9,658 nt of DNA from JAFANK01 sp036741695. Lineage in GTDB: Bacteria > Vulcanimicrobiota > Vulcanimicrobiia > Eremiobacterales > Eremiobacteraceae. A program made the position numbers and the translations under genes. The first letter of the stretch is position 1. Each line of letters begins with the position of its first letter. Shown piece by piece: positions 1 through 6,542 of the stretch. The stretch is taken from contig DAINRU010000050.1 in the NCBI GenBank assembly GCA_036741695.1, positions 1-9,658 of the forward strand. The letters are read 5' to 3'. Under the pieces are notes generated by a model, which was not told where the DNA came from, searched no databases, and saw only the letters and a list, made by a program, of their open reading frames with translations.

Positions 1-571
1 AGCGCAAGATGATGCCGACGAAGATGATGAGCGACACGCCGTTGCCGATGCCCTTGTCCGTGATCTGCTCGCCCAGCCACATGAGCCAGATGGTGCCTGC
101 GGTGAGCGTGAGCACGACCGTGACGAGATAGAGGACGTCGCTGCGCGCGAAGACGTGCGCGCGGTTGAGCATGACGACCATGGCTGTCGCCTGCGCGATG
201 GCCAGCCCGACGGTGAGCCAGCGCGTGTACAGGCCGACCTGCCGCCGCCCTTCCTCGCCGCCGTGCTGCATCATCTCTTTGATGTTTGGGAAGACGACGG
301 TCATCAGCTGCATGATGATGCTGGCGTTGATGTAGGGCGTGATGCCCATGGCGATGACGGAGAAATGTTGTAACGCACCTCCCGACAAGAAGCCCAAGAA
401 GTTGAGGAACTGGCCGCTCGAGAGGATGGACTGCCAGGCCTGGATGTCGACGTAGGGGATCTGCACGTAGACCATCACGACGAATACCGCGAACGCGCCG
501 AACACGAAGAGTATCCGGCTTCGGATCTCTGGGACCACAAGCGCGTTTGCCAGGTTACGCCAGATGTTCAC
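1..571 (-). CDS. secY: Protein translocase subunit SecY, N-terminal part (runs off left edge)
   Basis: SecY forms the protein-conducting channel of the Sec translocon in the cytoplasmic membrane. I translated this frame by hand from a GTG at 571-569; 190 codons are present and the C-terminal half lies outside the window. The product begins MNIWRNLANALVVPEIRSR. A first hydrophobic segment follows at about residues 20-38, then the plug/TM2 signature SGGALQHFSVIAMGITPYIN at about 63-82. Further hydrophobic segments lie at about 113-130 and 145-165, and the highly conserved GEQITDKGIGNG sits at about 167-178. GTG is chosen because it lies 11 bases after the rplO stop with a purine-rich AAGGGCAGG just upstream, and because SecY usually has this short cytoplasmic N-terminus. 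Being last in the spc block is the usual place for secY, often followed by adk and map, which cannot be seen here. Confidence 0.96.
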   Translation of the reverse strand, partial: MNIWRNLANALVVPEIRSRILFVFGAFAVFVVMVYVQIPYVDIQAWQSILSSGQFLNFLGFLSGGALQHFSVIAMGITPYINASIIMQLMTVVFPNIKEMMQHGGEEGRRQVGLYTRWLTVGLAIAQATAMVVMLNRAHVFARSDVLYLVTVVLTLTAGTIWLMWLGEQITDKGIGNGVSLIIFVGIILR

Positions 572-582
572 GTCGCCTGCCC

Positions 583-1041
583 TTACTCCTCAAAGGCCGC
601 GCCGGCAGCTTCAAGCTTGGATTTCGCTGTGGCCGAGAAACGGACGTTGCGGAAGCGCAGACCCTCGGGCGCATCACCCACGCCGAGCACCTTGACGCCG
701 TCCAGGCGCTTTGTCACAAGACCCGCCTGCAACAAGGCTTCGGGTGTGACGACCACGCCCTTCTCCCAGGCGCTCAGGTCGGCGAGATTGATGACGCTGA
801 ACTCGGTGCGGAACACCTTGGTCGAGCGAGCCTTCTGCGACACGCCGCGACGCTGTGGCAGGCGCCGGAACCAGGGCGTCTGTCCGCCTTCGAAGTTCGG
901 GCCTTTGCCACCGCCCGAGCGCGCGGTCTGACCCTTGCCGCCCTTGCCGCTGGTTTTGACCATGCCGCTGCCATGGCCACGCCCCACGCGGACGCGCTTC
1001 TCCTTGGATCCGTACTTCGGTTTAAGATCCGACAGCTTCAC
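583..1041 (-). CDS. rplO: 50S ribosomal protein L15 (uL15)
   Basis: L15 is a large-subunit protein that binds 23S rRNA during assembly. The 152-residue product starts MKLSDLKPKYGSKEKRVRVG, the typical L15 N-terminus, followed by a Gly/Lys/Arg-rich extended arm (about residues 20-65, including FEGGQTPWFRRLPQRRG) and a globular C-terminal domain. Length is normal for the family. The start is a GTG at 1041-1039, inside the 3' end of rpsE, giving a 20-base overlap; GGGAGAG about 10 bases upstream supports it, and no later in-frame start preserves the conserved N-terminus. In most bacteria rpmD (L30) separates rpsE from rplO, but here the two genes overlap directly. The arm reads GMVKTSGKGGKGQ where GLGKTSGRGHKGQ is common, a mild departure from consensus. 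Confidence 0.97.
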   Translation of the reverse strand: MKLSDLKPKYGSKEKRVRVGRGHGSGMVKTSGKGGKGQTARSGGGKGPNFEGGQTPWFRRLPQRRGVSQKARSTKVFRTEFSVINLADLSAWEKGVVVTPEALLQAGLVTKRLDGVKVLGVGDAPEGLRFRNVRFSATAKSKLEAAGAAFEE

Positions 1042-1549
1042 TGACGTTTGCTCTCCCTAAGATCTCGTCGACCGTCTTGCCGCGCGCCGCTGCCACGTCT
1101 TCAACCGTGCGCAGCTGGCGCAGTCCGGCGACCGTCGCCTGGATGACATTGATCGGATTGTTCGATCCGAGCGATTTGGTCAGGATATCGTGCACCCCGG
1201 CAAGCTCGAGCACGGCGCGCATAGCACCGCCGGCGATGACACCCGTGCCTTTGCTGGCGGGTTTCATCAGCACGCGACCTGCCCCGACATGGCATTCGAT
1301 GGGGTGCGGAATCGTGCGTCCGACCATGGGCACGGTGATGAGCGACCGGCGCGCGTCTTCGACGCCCTTGCGGATCGCCTCGGGCACCTCGCGCGCCTTG
1401 CCCATGCCGTAGCCGACTCGGCCCTGCCGGTCGCCGACCACCACGAGCGCGGAGAACGAGAACCGCTTGCCGCCCTTGACGACCTTCGCCACGCGATTCA
1501 CGCGCACGACTTGCTCTTCCAGACCCGAGCCGTCCGTAATGCGGGCCAT
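1022..1549 (-). CDS. rpsE: 30S ribosomal protein S5 (uS5)
   Basis: S5 is a 30S protein near the mRNA entry channel and decoding region, involved in translational accuracy. The 175-residue product has the double-stranded-RNA-binding-like S5 N-terminal domain (about residues 14-77, with VVVGDRQGRVGYGMGKAREV) and the C-terminal ribosomal S5 fold (about 90-160, with KGTGVIAGGAMRAVLELAG and GSNNPINVIQAT). It is slightly longer than the usual 165 or so residues. The ATG start at 1549 follows the rplR stop by 3 bases, with GGAG about 9 bases upstream. The 3' end overlaps the start of rplO by 20 bases, leaving no space for rpmD. The overlap suggests coupled translation of S5 and L15. Confidence 0.98.
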   Translation of the reverse strand: MARITDGSGLEEQVVRVNRVAKVVKGGKRFSFSALVVVGDRQGRVGYGMGKAREVPEAIRKGVEDARRSLITVPMVGRTIPHPIECHVGAGRVLMKPASKGTGVIAGGAMRAVLELAGVHDILTKSLGSNNPINVIQATVAGLRQLRTVEDVAAARGKTVDEILGRANVSEAVGS

Positions 1550-1552
1550 CCG

Positions 1553-1921
1553 CTAGAACTCCAATCCGGCGCCGCGCGCCGCGTCTGCCAGTGCCTTGAT
1601 CCGGCCGTGATACTTGTAGCCGCCGCGGTCGAAGACCACTGCGGTGATGCCTTTGTCCTTGGCGCGTTGCGCGATCGCCTGACCGACCTTCTCCGCCGCC
1701 CCGACGCCCTTGCGCGATGCCAGATCTTTGGCGATATCCTTCTCGCGCGTCGAGGCCGCGGCCAGCGTATTGCCGGTCGAATCGTCGACAAGCTGCACGT
1801 AGATGTGGTGCAGACTGCGGAACACCGAGAGCCGCGGCCGCGCGCCCTCGCCTGCGATGCGCTTGCGCACGCGTGCGTGGCGGCGGATGCGGAGCTTGTT
1901 CCTGCTCACTGAGCTTGCCAT
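1553..1921 (-). CDS. rplR: 50S ribosomal protein L18 (uL18)
   Basis: L18 binds 5S rRNA and, with L5, helps dock the 5S particle onto the central protuberance of the large subunit. The 122-residue product shows a basic N-terminal tail (RNKLRIRRHARVRKRIAG) that typically contacts 5S rRNA. It is followed by the core motif PRLSVFRSLHHIYVQLVDD and the conserved C-terminal FDRGGYKYHGRIKALADAAR. Length matches the family (about 115-122). The ATG at 1921 is preceded by AAGGA about 10 bases upstream, within a 15-base gap after rplF. The gene stops 3 bases before rpsE. The usual order L6–L18–S5 is kept. Confidence 0.98.
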   Translation of the reverse strand: MASSVSRNKLRIRRHARVRKRIAGEGARPRLSVFRSLHHIYVQLVDDSTGNTLAAASTREKDIAKDLASRKGVGAAEKVGQAIAQRAKDKGITAVVFDRGGYKYHGRIKALADAARGAGLEF

Positions 1922-1936
1922 ATCTGTCGTCCTTAC

Positions 1937-2500
1937 CTATTTCTTACCGGCGGTCGCGCCTGCGGTCTTACCGGCCTTGCCCAGCTTGCGGCGCACGCGC
2001 TCGCCTTCATAGCGGATGCCCTTGCCCTTGTAGGGCTCCGGCGGCCGGATGCTGCGGATCTGCGCGGCCGTCTGACCGACCTGTTGCTTGTCCGCGCCGC
2101 TGATCTGGATCTTGTTCGTGCCCTCCACCTTGATCTCGATGCCCTGCGGCGGCTCGAAGGCGACCGGATGCGAGAACCCGAGCTGCAAGCCGAGCTTGCG
2201 GCCCTGCATCTGCGCGCGGTAGCCGACGCCTTGGATCTCGAGATTCTTGGAAAAACCCTTGGTGACGCCCTCAACCATGTTGGCGATGAGCGTGCGCGTC
2301 AATCCGTGCAGCTGGCGGCTGCGCTTCGCCTCGTTCGGCCGCGCGACGGTCACGACCGCGCCATCGACCGTCACTGAGATCGGTTCGACGTAGTGCAGCT
2401 TGAGCTCGCCCTTGGGGCCCTTCACCGCGACCTCGTGGTCGACGATTTTGACGGTCACGCCGCTCGGCAGGTTGACGGGAAGACGTCCGATTCTACTCAT
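1937..2500 (-). CDS. rplF: 50S ribosomal protein L6 (uL6)
   Basis: L6 is a two-domain large-subunit protein near the GTPase-associated centre that contacts the sarcin–ricin region of 23S rRNA. The 187-residue product starts MSRIGRLPVNLPSGVTV and carries the duplicated L6 fold. The first copy covers about residues 10-80 and the second about 90-165, with GVGYRAQMQGRKLGLQLGFSH marking the junction and the signature RPPEPYKGKGIRYEGE at 152-167. A short Lys/Ala/Gly tail (about 173-187) is slightly longer than the minimal family end. The ATG lies 6 bases after the rpsH stop; no strong Shine–Dalgarno sequence is visible, so expression probably depends on coupling to rpsH. Confidence 0.98.
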   Translation of the reverse strand: MSRIGRLPVNLPSGVTVKIVDHEVAVKGPKGELKLHYVEPISVTVDGAVVTVARPNEAKRSRQLHGLTRTLIANMVEGVTKGFSKNLEIQGVGYRAQMQGRKLGLQLGFSHPVAFEPPQGIEIKVEGTNKIQISGADKQQVGQTAAQIRSIRPPEPYKGKGIRYEGERVRRKLGKAGKTAGATAGKK

Positions 2501-2506
2501 ACGCGT

Positions 2507-2908
2507 TTACCAGACAAAGGCGACGACTTCGCCGCCGCAGTTGAGCCGTTTGGCTTGGCGGCCGCTCATGATGCCCTTCGAGGTCGACATGATGACGAGA
2601 CCTAGCCCTCCCATGCACTTGGGGATGTCGCCCTTGGGGGTGTAGATACGCAGGCCCGGGCGGCTGATGCGCTGCAGGCCGTTGATGACGCGCTCGCGGT
2701 GCTGACCGTACTTGAGGGCGATGCGGATGACCTCACGCGGCGTCCCCGGCACCATTTCGAAGCTCTTGATGAAGCCCTCGTCCTTGAGCACCTTGGCGAC
2801 TTCCCGCTTGAGCCGCGATGCCGGAATATCAACGCGCTCGTGGTAGGCGATGTTGGCGTTGCGGATCCTCGTGAGCATGTCCGCGATCGGATCGGTTATC
2901 ACTGCCAT
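2507..2908 (-). CDS. rpsH: 30S ribosomal protein S8 (uS8)
   Basis: S8 is a primary 16S rRNA-binding protein that nucleates assembly of the 30S central domain; in E. coli it also represses the spc operon by binding mRNA near rplE. The 133-residue product begins MAVITDPIADMLTRIRNANI and ends in the C-terminal rRNA-binding motif MSTSKGIMSGRQAKRL followed by GGEVVAFVW, with STS at about residues 108-110. Two cysteines (in PKCMGG and LNCGG) are unusual but solitary and not a metal motif. The ATG at 2908 sits after a 31-base spacer from rpsN that shows only a weak ribosome binding site. There is no spacer ahead of rplE large enough for an E. coli-type S8 leader. Confidence 0.98.
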   Translation of the reverse strand: MAVITDPIADMLTRIRNANIAYHERVDIPASRLKREVAKVLKDEGFIKSFEMVPGTPREVIRIALKYGQHRERVINGLQRISRPGLRIYTPKGDIPKCMGGLGLVIMSTSKGIMSGRQAKRLNCGGEVVAFVW

Positions 2909-2939
2909 ACGACTGTTCTCAACCCTTCGTCTCGTGCGA

Positions 2940-3125
2940 TTACCAGCTGGCCTTGGTCACGCCGGGGATGTGCCCACGGTGCGCGAGCTCGCGGAAGCAG
3001 ATGCGGCATAACCCGAACTTGCGCAGATACCCGCGCGGACGTCCGCAGCGTTTGCAGCGGTTATGCTTGCGCACCTTGAACTTCTCATTGCGCTTGCTCT
3101 TCTCGATCATTGCTGTGGTAGCCAT
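2940..3125 (-). CDS. rpsN: 30S ribosomal protein S14, zinc-binding type (uS14, type Z)
   Basis: S14 sits in the 30S head and is needed for late assembly. This is the short form at 61 residues. It has a CxxC–x12–CxxC zinc ribbon (C24, C27, C40, C43 by my count, in HNRCKRCGRPRG and LCRICFRE) and the conserved end LAHRGHIPGVTKASW. Zinc-type S14 is known from Gram-positive, Thermus and many other bacteria, whereas the roughly 100-residue zinc-independent form is typical of enterics. In some species a second zinc-free copy elsewhere is induced by zinc limitation; none is visible here. The first ATG (3125) is used, 15 bases after the rplE stop. An in-frame Met at residue 6 could also serve and would leave the ribbon intact. 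Confidence 0.97.
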   Translation of the reverse strand: MATTAMIEKSKRNEKFKVRKHNRCKRCGRPRGYLRKFGLCRICFRELAHRGHIPGVTKASW

Positions 3126-3140
3126 AGTGTGTCGCCCGGC

Positions 3141-3695
3141 TTACGCCGCGACGCCCTCCTTGCGCAGGGGCATCCCCATCTCAGCGAGGAAGGCGAGCGC
3201 GTGCTCGTCGTTAGTGGCAGTCGTGACGATGACGATGTCCATGCCACGCACGTGCGCCACCTTGTCGTAGCTGATCTCAGGGAACACGAGCTGCTCCTTG
3301 AGGCCCAGTGCGTAGTTCCCGCGACCGTCGAGCGACGTGCGCGACATGCCGCGGAAGTCGCGGATGCGCGGCAGCACGATGTTGACGAGCTTGTCGAAGA
3401 ACGCGTACATGCGCTCGCCGCGCAAGGTCACCTTCGCGCCGATCTGCATGCCGGCGCGCAGCTTGTAGGTGGCCACGCTCTTGGTCGCTCGCGTCACTAC
3501 CGGCTTTTGACCGGTGATGGCGACGAGGTCCGCCACCGCCTCTTCGATCTGCTTGGGCTCGGCGACGGCCTCGCCCACGCCCATATTGACGACGATCTTC
3601 ACCAGGCGTGGCACTTCCATGACATTGCTGAACTCGAAGCGCTTGCGCAAATTGGGGACGACCGTCTTGAGATAGCGTTCGTGCAGTCTATTCAT
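3141..3695 (-). CDS. rplE: 50S ribosomal protein L5 (uL5)
   Basis: L5 binds 5S rRNA and contacts P-site tRNA and the small subunit through bridge B1b. The 184-residue product has the typical N-terminal half (MNRLHERYLKTVVPNLRKRF, then VPRLVKIVVNMGVGEA), the signature KPVVTRATKSVATYKLRAGM and KVTLRGERMYAFFDKLVNIVLPRIRDFRG. The C-terminal domain ends in LAFLAEMGMPL. Length is usual for the family. The ATG at 3695 follows the rplX stop by 4 bases, with GAAGG 9 bases upstream located inside rplX. In E. coli the S8 repressor site lies at this junction. Here the gap is too short to hold it, so any such site must lie within coding sequence or be absent. Confidence 0.98.
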   Translation of the reverse strand: MNRLHERYLKTVVPNLRKRFEFSNVMEVPRLVKIVVNMGVGEAVAEPKQIEEAVADLVAITGQKPVVTRATKSVATYKLRAGMQIGAKVTLRGERMYAFFDKLVNIVLPRIRDFRGMSRTSLDGRGNYALGLKEQLVFPEISYDKVAHVRGMDIVIVTTATNDEHALAFLAEMGMPLRKEGVAA

Positions 3696-3699
3696 CGAT

Positions 3700-4032
3700 C
3701 TATGCCTTCACCGGCCGCTCGGCGGGCTCGCCGCAGCGCCGGCAGATGCGTTCGTGCGCCCCGGCCGTGTCGCGATGGGCGAGCTTGGCCGGCTTGTTGC
3801 ACTTGGGGCACACGTACATGAGCTTGCTGACGGGCAGCGGCAGCTCTTTTTCAAGGATGCCGGCCTTGGATTTGGGCGTGGCTTTGCTGTGCCGCTTGAC
3901 GACGTTGATGCCTTCGACTTCGGCCTTACCCGCACGCGAGAACACGAGCTTGATCTTGCCCCGTTTCCCTTTGTCTTTGCCTGCCAGGACGACGACGGTA
4001 TCGCCCGCCGCCAGGCGTAGCTTCGCGGCCAT
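3700..4032 (-). CDS. rplX: 50S ribosomal protein L24 (uL24) with C-terminal four-cysteine motif
   Basis: L24 is an early assembly initiator of the large subunit and lies near the peptide exit site. The 110-residue product has an N-terminal KOW motif (about residues 7-34, DTVVVLAGKDKGKRGKI) and the central L24 signature EGINVVKRHSKATPKSKAGI. A C-terminal ribbon carries four cysteines in CPKCNKP (75, 78) and CRRCGE (97, 100), a pattern consistent with zinc binding that is found in L24 of many non-proteobacterial phyla. The ATG at 4032 is one base after the rplN stop, with a clear GGAGG 9 bases upstream inside rplN. Together with S14, this gives two probable zinc-ribbon ribosomal proteins in the window. 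Confidence 0.97.
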   Translation of the reverse strand: MAAKLRLAAGDTVVVLAGKDKGKRGKIKLVFSRAGKAEVEGINVVKRHSKATPKSKAGILEKELPLPVSKLMYVCPKCNKPAKLAHRDTAGAHERICRRCGEPAERPVKA

Positions 4033-4033
4033 C

Positions 4034-4402
4034 TTAGAGAACCTCCGGAGCCAGCGAGATGATCTTCATAAAGTCACGGTCGCGCAGCTCGCGCGCCACT
4101 GGGCCAAAGATGCGCGTGCCACGCGGATTCTTCTGCTCGTTGATGAGCACGGCCGCGTTCTCGTCGAAACGGATGAACGAGCCGTCCGGGCGGCGCATCT
4201 TCTTCTTTTGACGCACGATGACGGCTTTGACCACGTTGCCCTTCTTGACGGCAGCGCCGGGGATGGCGTCCTTCACCGTCGCCACGACCACATCGCCGAC
4301 ATAGGCATAGGGGTGGCGCGAACCACCGCTCACGTGGAACACCATGAGCTCCCGTGCGCCTGAGTTGTCCGCCACCTTGAGCCGCGTCTGCGCTTGGATC
4401 AC
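4034..4402 (-). CDS. rplN: 50S ribosomal protein L14 (uL14)
   Basis: L14 lies at the subunit interface, forms bridges to 16S rRNA and is the docking site for the silencing factor RsfS. The 122-residue product is a full-length, well-conserved family member: MIQAQTRLKVADNSGARELM at the start, then VKKGNVVKAVIVRQKKKMRR, SFIRFDENAAVLIN, and the conserved end ARELRDRDFMKIISLAPEVL. The start is a GTG at 4402-4400 that overlaps the rpsQ stop as GTGA, with GGAG 8 bases upstream. In E. coli a promoter and over 100 bases separate rpsQ from rplN. Here the two genes overlap by four bases, so S10 and spc genes are fused into one unit. Confidence 0.98.
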   Translation of the reverse strand: MIQAQTRLKVADNSGARELMVFHVSGGSRHPYAYVGDVVVATVKDAIPGAAVKKGNVVKAVIVRQKKKMRRPDGSFIRFDENAAVLINEQKNPRGTRIFGPVARELRDRDFMKIISLAPEVL

Positions 4403-4671
4403 TTGGCGCGCTCCACGATGTCCACCAAACGCCAGCGCTTGCTCGCGGAGAGCGGCCTGGTCTCGACGATGCGGACAAGATCTCCGACCTTCGCCTCGTT
4501 GCGCTCGTCGTGGACGGCGAAACGGCTCGAACGCCGCAGGGTCTTGCCATACGCTGGGTGCGACGTGCGCGACTCGGTCACGACGATGATCGTCTTGGCC
4601 ATCTTGTCCGACGCCACACGGCCCACTTTCACTTTGCGCGCGTGACGCGCGGTTGTCTGCTCCATCGTCAT
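4399..4671 (-). CDS. rpsQ: 30S ribosomal protein S17 (uS17)
   Basis: S17 is a primary 16S rRNA-binding protein of the 30S body with an OB-type fold. The 90-residue product contains the conserved core RKVKVGRVASDKMAKTIIV, HPAYGKTLRRSSRFAVHDE, KVGDLVRIVETRPLSASKRW and RLVDIVE. Length is normal. The first ATG (4671) overlaps the rpmC stop as ATGA. A second ATG two codons later (4665) sits at a better distance from a purine-rich GGCAGG and is an equally reasonable start, which would give 88 residues. The 3' end overlaps rplN by four bases. Confidence 0.97.
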   Translation of the reverse strand: MTMEQTTARHARKVKVGRVASDKMAKTIIVVTESRTSHPAYGKTLRRSSRFAVHDERNEAKVGDLVRIVETRPLSASKRWRLVDIVERAK

Positions 4672-4880
4672 CCTGCCAGCCGCCGTTCGGCGAGAATCGT
4701 GTACAGCTGCGCGATGCGGCGGCGCAGTTTGCTCACGGTCGCGTGGTCCTCGAGGTGACCCGTGACGAGTTGAAAGCGCAGATTGAAGAGCTCTTCCTTG
4801 GTGGCGGCGAGCTTCTCTTCGAGCTCCTGGGTGGTGAGCTCGCGCAGGCTGCGCAGTTCGCTAGACTTCAAGTGCCTCAC
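4668..4880 (-). CDS. rpmC: 50S ribosomal protein L29 (uL29)
   Basis: L29 is a small helical large-subunit protein near the exit tunnel that contributes to the docking site for trigger factor and SRP. The 70-residue product is a two-helix protein with the family signature KEELFNLRFQLVTGHLED (about residues 28-45) and a C-terminal helix ending LAERRLAG. The start is uncertain. The GTG at 4880 gives MRHLKSSELRSL and a 20-base overlap with rplP. A TTG at 4871 would give MKSSELRSL, closer to the common L29 N-terminus, with GAGG four bases upstream. The gene ends overlapping rpsQ by four bases. Confidence 0.95.
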   Translation of the reverse strand: MRHLKSSELRSLRELTTQELEEKLAATKEELFNLRFQLVTGHLEDHATVSKLRRRIAQLYTILAERRLAG

Positions 4881-5292
4881 CCGCCCTTTCCCGACGCAGC
4901 ACCTTCGTGCGGATCGGCAGCTTGAAGGCCGCCAAGCGCAGCGCTTCTTTGGCCACCGCCTCGTCGACGCCGGACAGCTCGAACATGACCCGGCCCGGAC
5001 GCACGACGGCGACCCAGCCCTCGGGTTGCCCCTTGCCCGAGCCCTGACGGGTCTCGGCGGGTTTCTTCGTATACGACTTGTCCGGGAAGATCGTGATCCA
5101 GACCTTGCCGCCGCGTTTGATGTGGCGGGTCACCGCGATACGGGCAGCCTCGATCTGGCGGTTCGTGATCCATGCCGGCTCGAGCGCCTGCAGCCCGAAT
5201 TCGCCGAAATGCAAATCGTTGCCGGACTGCGCGCGGCCGGTCATGCGCCCGCGCTGCACCTTGCGGTGTTTGACTCTTTTTGGTAACAGCAT
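4861..5292 (-). CDS. rplP: 50S ribosomal protein L16 (uL16)
   Basis: L16 is a late-assembling large-subunit protein that shapes the A-site and the tRNA-accommodation path. The 143-residue product begins MLLPKRVKHRKVQRGRMTG and contains FGEFGLQALEPAWITNRQIE, ARIAVTRHIKRGGKVWITIF and a central loop PDKSYTKKPAETRQGSGKG (about residues 70-88). The C-terminal signature is VAVVRPGRVMFELSG. Length is standard. The ATG at 5292 directly abuts the rpsC stop codon (TAAATG, no gap), with AGGAG 10 bases upstream inside rpsC, so translation is probably coupled to S3. The last codons overlap the start of rpmC. Confidence 0.98.
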   Translation of the reverse strand: MLLPKRVKHRKVQRGRMTGRAQSGNDLHFGEFGLQALEPAWITNRQIEAARIAVTRHIKRGGKVWITIFPDKSYTKKPAETRQGSGKGQPEGWVAVVRPGRVMFELSGVDEAVAKEALRLAAFKLPIRTKVLRRERAGEALEV

Positions 5293-6201
5293 TTACTGCG
5301 ACTCCTGCGGCTTGTCTGCGTCCGCTGCGGTCTGCTCGGGTGTCTGCTCGACGGCGAGCGGCCCCGCGGGCTCGGGCACAACGATGGGTGCCGCCGCCTC
5401 GACCACTGGCAGATCGGCTGCTGGCTGCACGGCGGCTTCCGCGCTCGGGCTCGGCGCAGCCGTGGCCGCGTCTTGAGCCTGCTCGCCCGCCGGTTTGGCC
5501 GCGCGCGGCGTGCGCCCGCGCGTCACCGGACGGGCCAAGCGTGCAGCCTGGGCGGCATCGGCCTTGGCCTTGCCGTCAGGCAGCACTTCGCCCAGATAGA
5601 TCCACACCTTGACGCCGATGCGTCCGAAGGTCGTATATGCTTCGCTGTGCGCGTAGTCGATGTTAGCGCGCAGCGTGTGTAGCGGCACCTTGCCTTCGAA
5701 GTTGCGCTCCACACGTGCGATCTCGGCACCGCCCAGGCGGCCGCCCACTTGCACTTTGATGCCTTTCGCCCCGGCCTTGATCGTCCGCTGGATGGCCTGG
5801 CGCATAGCGCGCCGGAAAGCGATGCGCTTTTCGAGCTGATCGACGATGTTGTTGGCCACGAGCTTGGCGTCGAGCTCTGGGTGCTTGATCTCGACGACGT
5901 TGACGTTGACCTGTCTGCCTGAGACCCTTTCGAGGTTGCGCTTGAGCTCTTCGATGCCCGCGCCGCGCTTGCCGATGATGATGCCCGGTTTGGCCGTGCT
6001 GATCACGATGCGCACCTGGTTCGCGCGGCGCTCGATCTCGAGTTTGCTCACCGCGGCCGAGCGCGAGAGCCCATCCACGAGTTTGCGCATGCGCAGGTCC
6101 TCGTGCAGCCAGTCGCGGTACTGCCGGTTCTCGAACCAGCGCGAGTCCCACGTCCGGGTGATCCCCAGACGAAAGCCGACGGGATTGACTTTCTGACCCA
6201 C
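5293..6201 (-). CDS. rpsC: 30S ribosomal protein S3 (uS3) with long Ala/Pro-rich C-terminal tail
   Basis: S3 lies at the mRNA entry channel of the 30S head and contributes to mRNA unwinding. The 302-residue product starts MGQKVNPVGFRLGITRTWDS and has a KH type II domain (about residues 40-110, with GKRG at 77-80 as the GXXG loop). The S3 C-terminal domain follows (about 120-205, with RTIKAGAKGIKVQVGGRLGG and GRIGVKVWIYLGEVLPDG). The conserved part ends near residue 210. The remaining roughly 90 residues are low-complexity, rich in Ala, Pro, Glu and Val, and probably disordered. Most S3 proteins are about 210-240 residues long. The GTG start at 6201 overlaps the rplV stop by one base (TAGTG), with GGAG about 11 bases upstream. 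Confidence 0.97.
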   Translation of the reverse strand: MGQKVNPVGFRLGITRTWDSRWFENRQYRDWLHEDLRMRKLVDGLSRSAAVSKLEIERRANQVRIVISTAKPGIIIGKRGAGIEELKRNLERVSGRQVNVNVVEIKHPELDAKLVANNIVDQLEKRIAFRRAMRQAIQRTIKAGAKGIKVQVGGRLGGAEIARVERNFEGKVPLHTLRANIDYAHSEAYTTFGRIGVKVWIYLGEVLPDGKAKADAAQAARLARPVTRGRTPRAAKPAGEQAQDAATAAPSPSAEAAVQPAADLPVVEAAAPIVVPEPAGPLAVEQTPEQTAADADKPQESQ

Positions 6202-6542
6202 TACGCTTGTTCTCCGTCGGAGACGACGATGGTCACGTGTGACATCTTCTTCCTCTTAAAGCCGGCTTGGCCGCGCGCTCTAGCCTCAAGGCGCTTGATC
6301 GCGGGCCCGCCGTCGACTGTCGCCCGTGCGATGACGAGATCGCCAGGCTTCATGCCATGATTGTTCTCGGCGTTCGCCGCCGCCGAGCGGATGATCTTCT
6401 GGATGGCCTTCGCTGCTGACACCGGAGTGTAGTCGAGCAGGGTCAGCGCGCGGTCAACGCGCTGGCCACGGATCGCATCCACCACGCGCCGTGCTTTGCG
6501 GGGCGGTACGCGCAGGAACTTGACGGTCGCTCTCGCTTCCAT
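6201..6542 (-). CDS. rplV: 50S ribosomal protein L22 (uL22)
   Basis: L22 is a large-subunit protein whose long beta-hairpin lines the peptide exit tunnel next to L4 and is a classical macrolide-resistance locus. The 113-residue product starts MEARATVKFLRVPPRKARRV and contains KAIQKIIRSAAANAENN and the hairpin region of about residues 76-98 (DGGPAIKRLEARARGQAGF). It ends with MSHVTIVVSDGEQA. I chose the ATG at 6542, which overlaps the rpsS stop by one base (TGATG) and restores the family N-terminus. An in-frame open stretch extends further upstream but only as antisense-like sequence inside rpsS. No obvious insertion or deletion is seen in the hairpin tip. Confidence 0.97.
   Translation of the reverse strand: MEARATVKFLRVPPRKARRVVDAIRGQRVDRALTLLDYTPVSAAKAIQKIIRSAAANAENNHGMKPGDLVIARATVDGGPAIKRLEARARGQAGFKRKKMSHVTIVVSDGEQA

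Noticed and set aside
1022..1041. rpmD present but frameshifted or degraded
   Set aside because: The genes on either side overlap, leaving no leftover sequence that could be a remnant.
3063..3821. 252-codon open frame on the plus strand
   Set aside because: It is antisense to rpsN, rplE and rplX. The composition is shadow-like and it has no recognisable motif.
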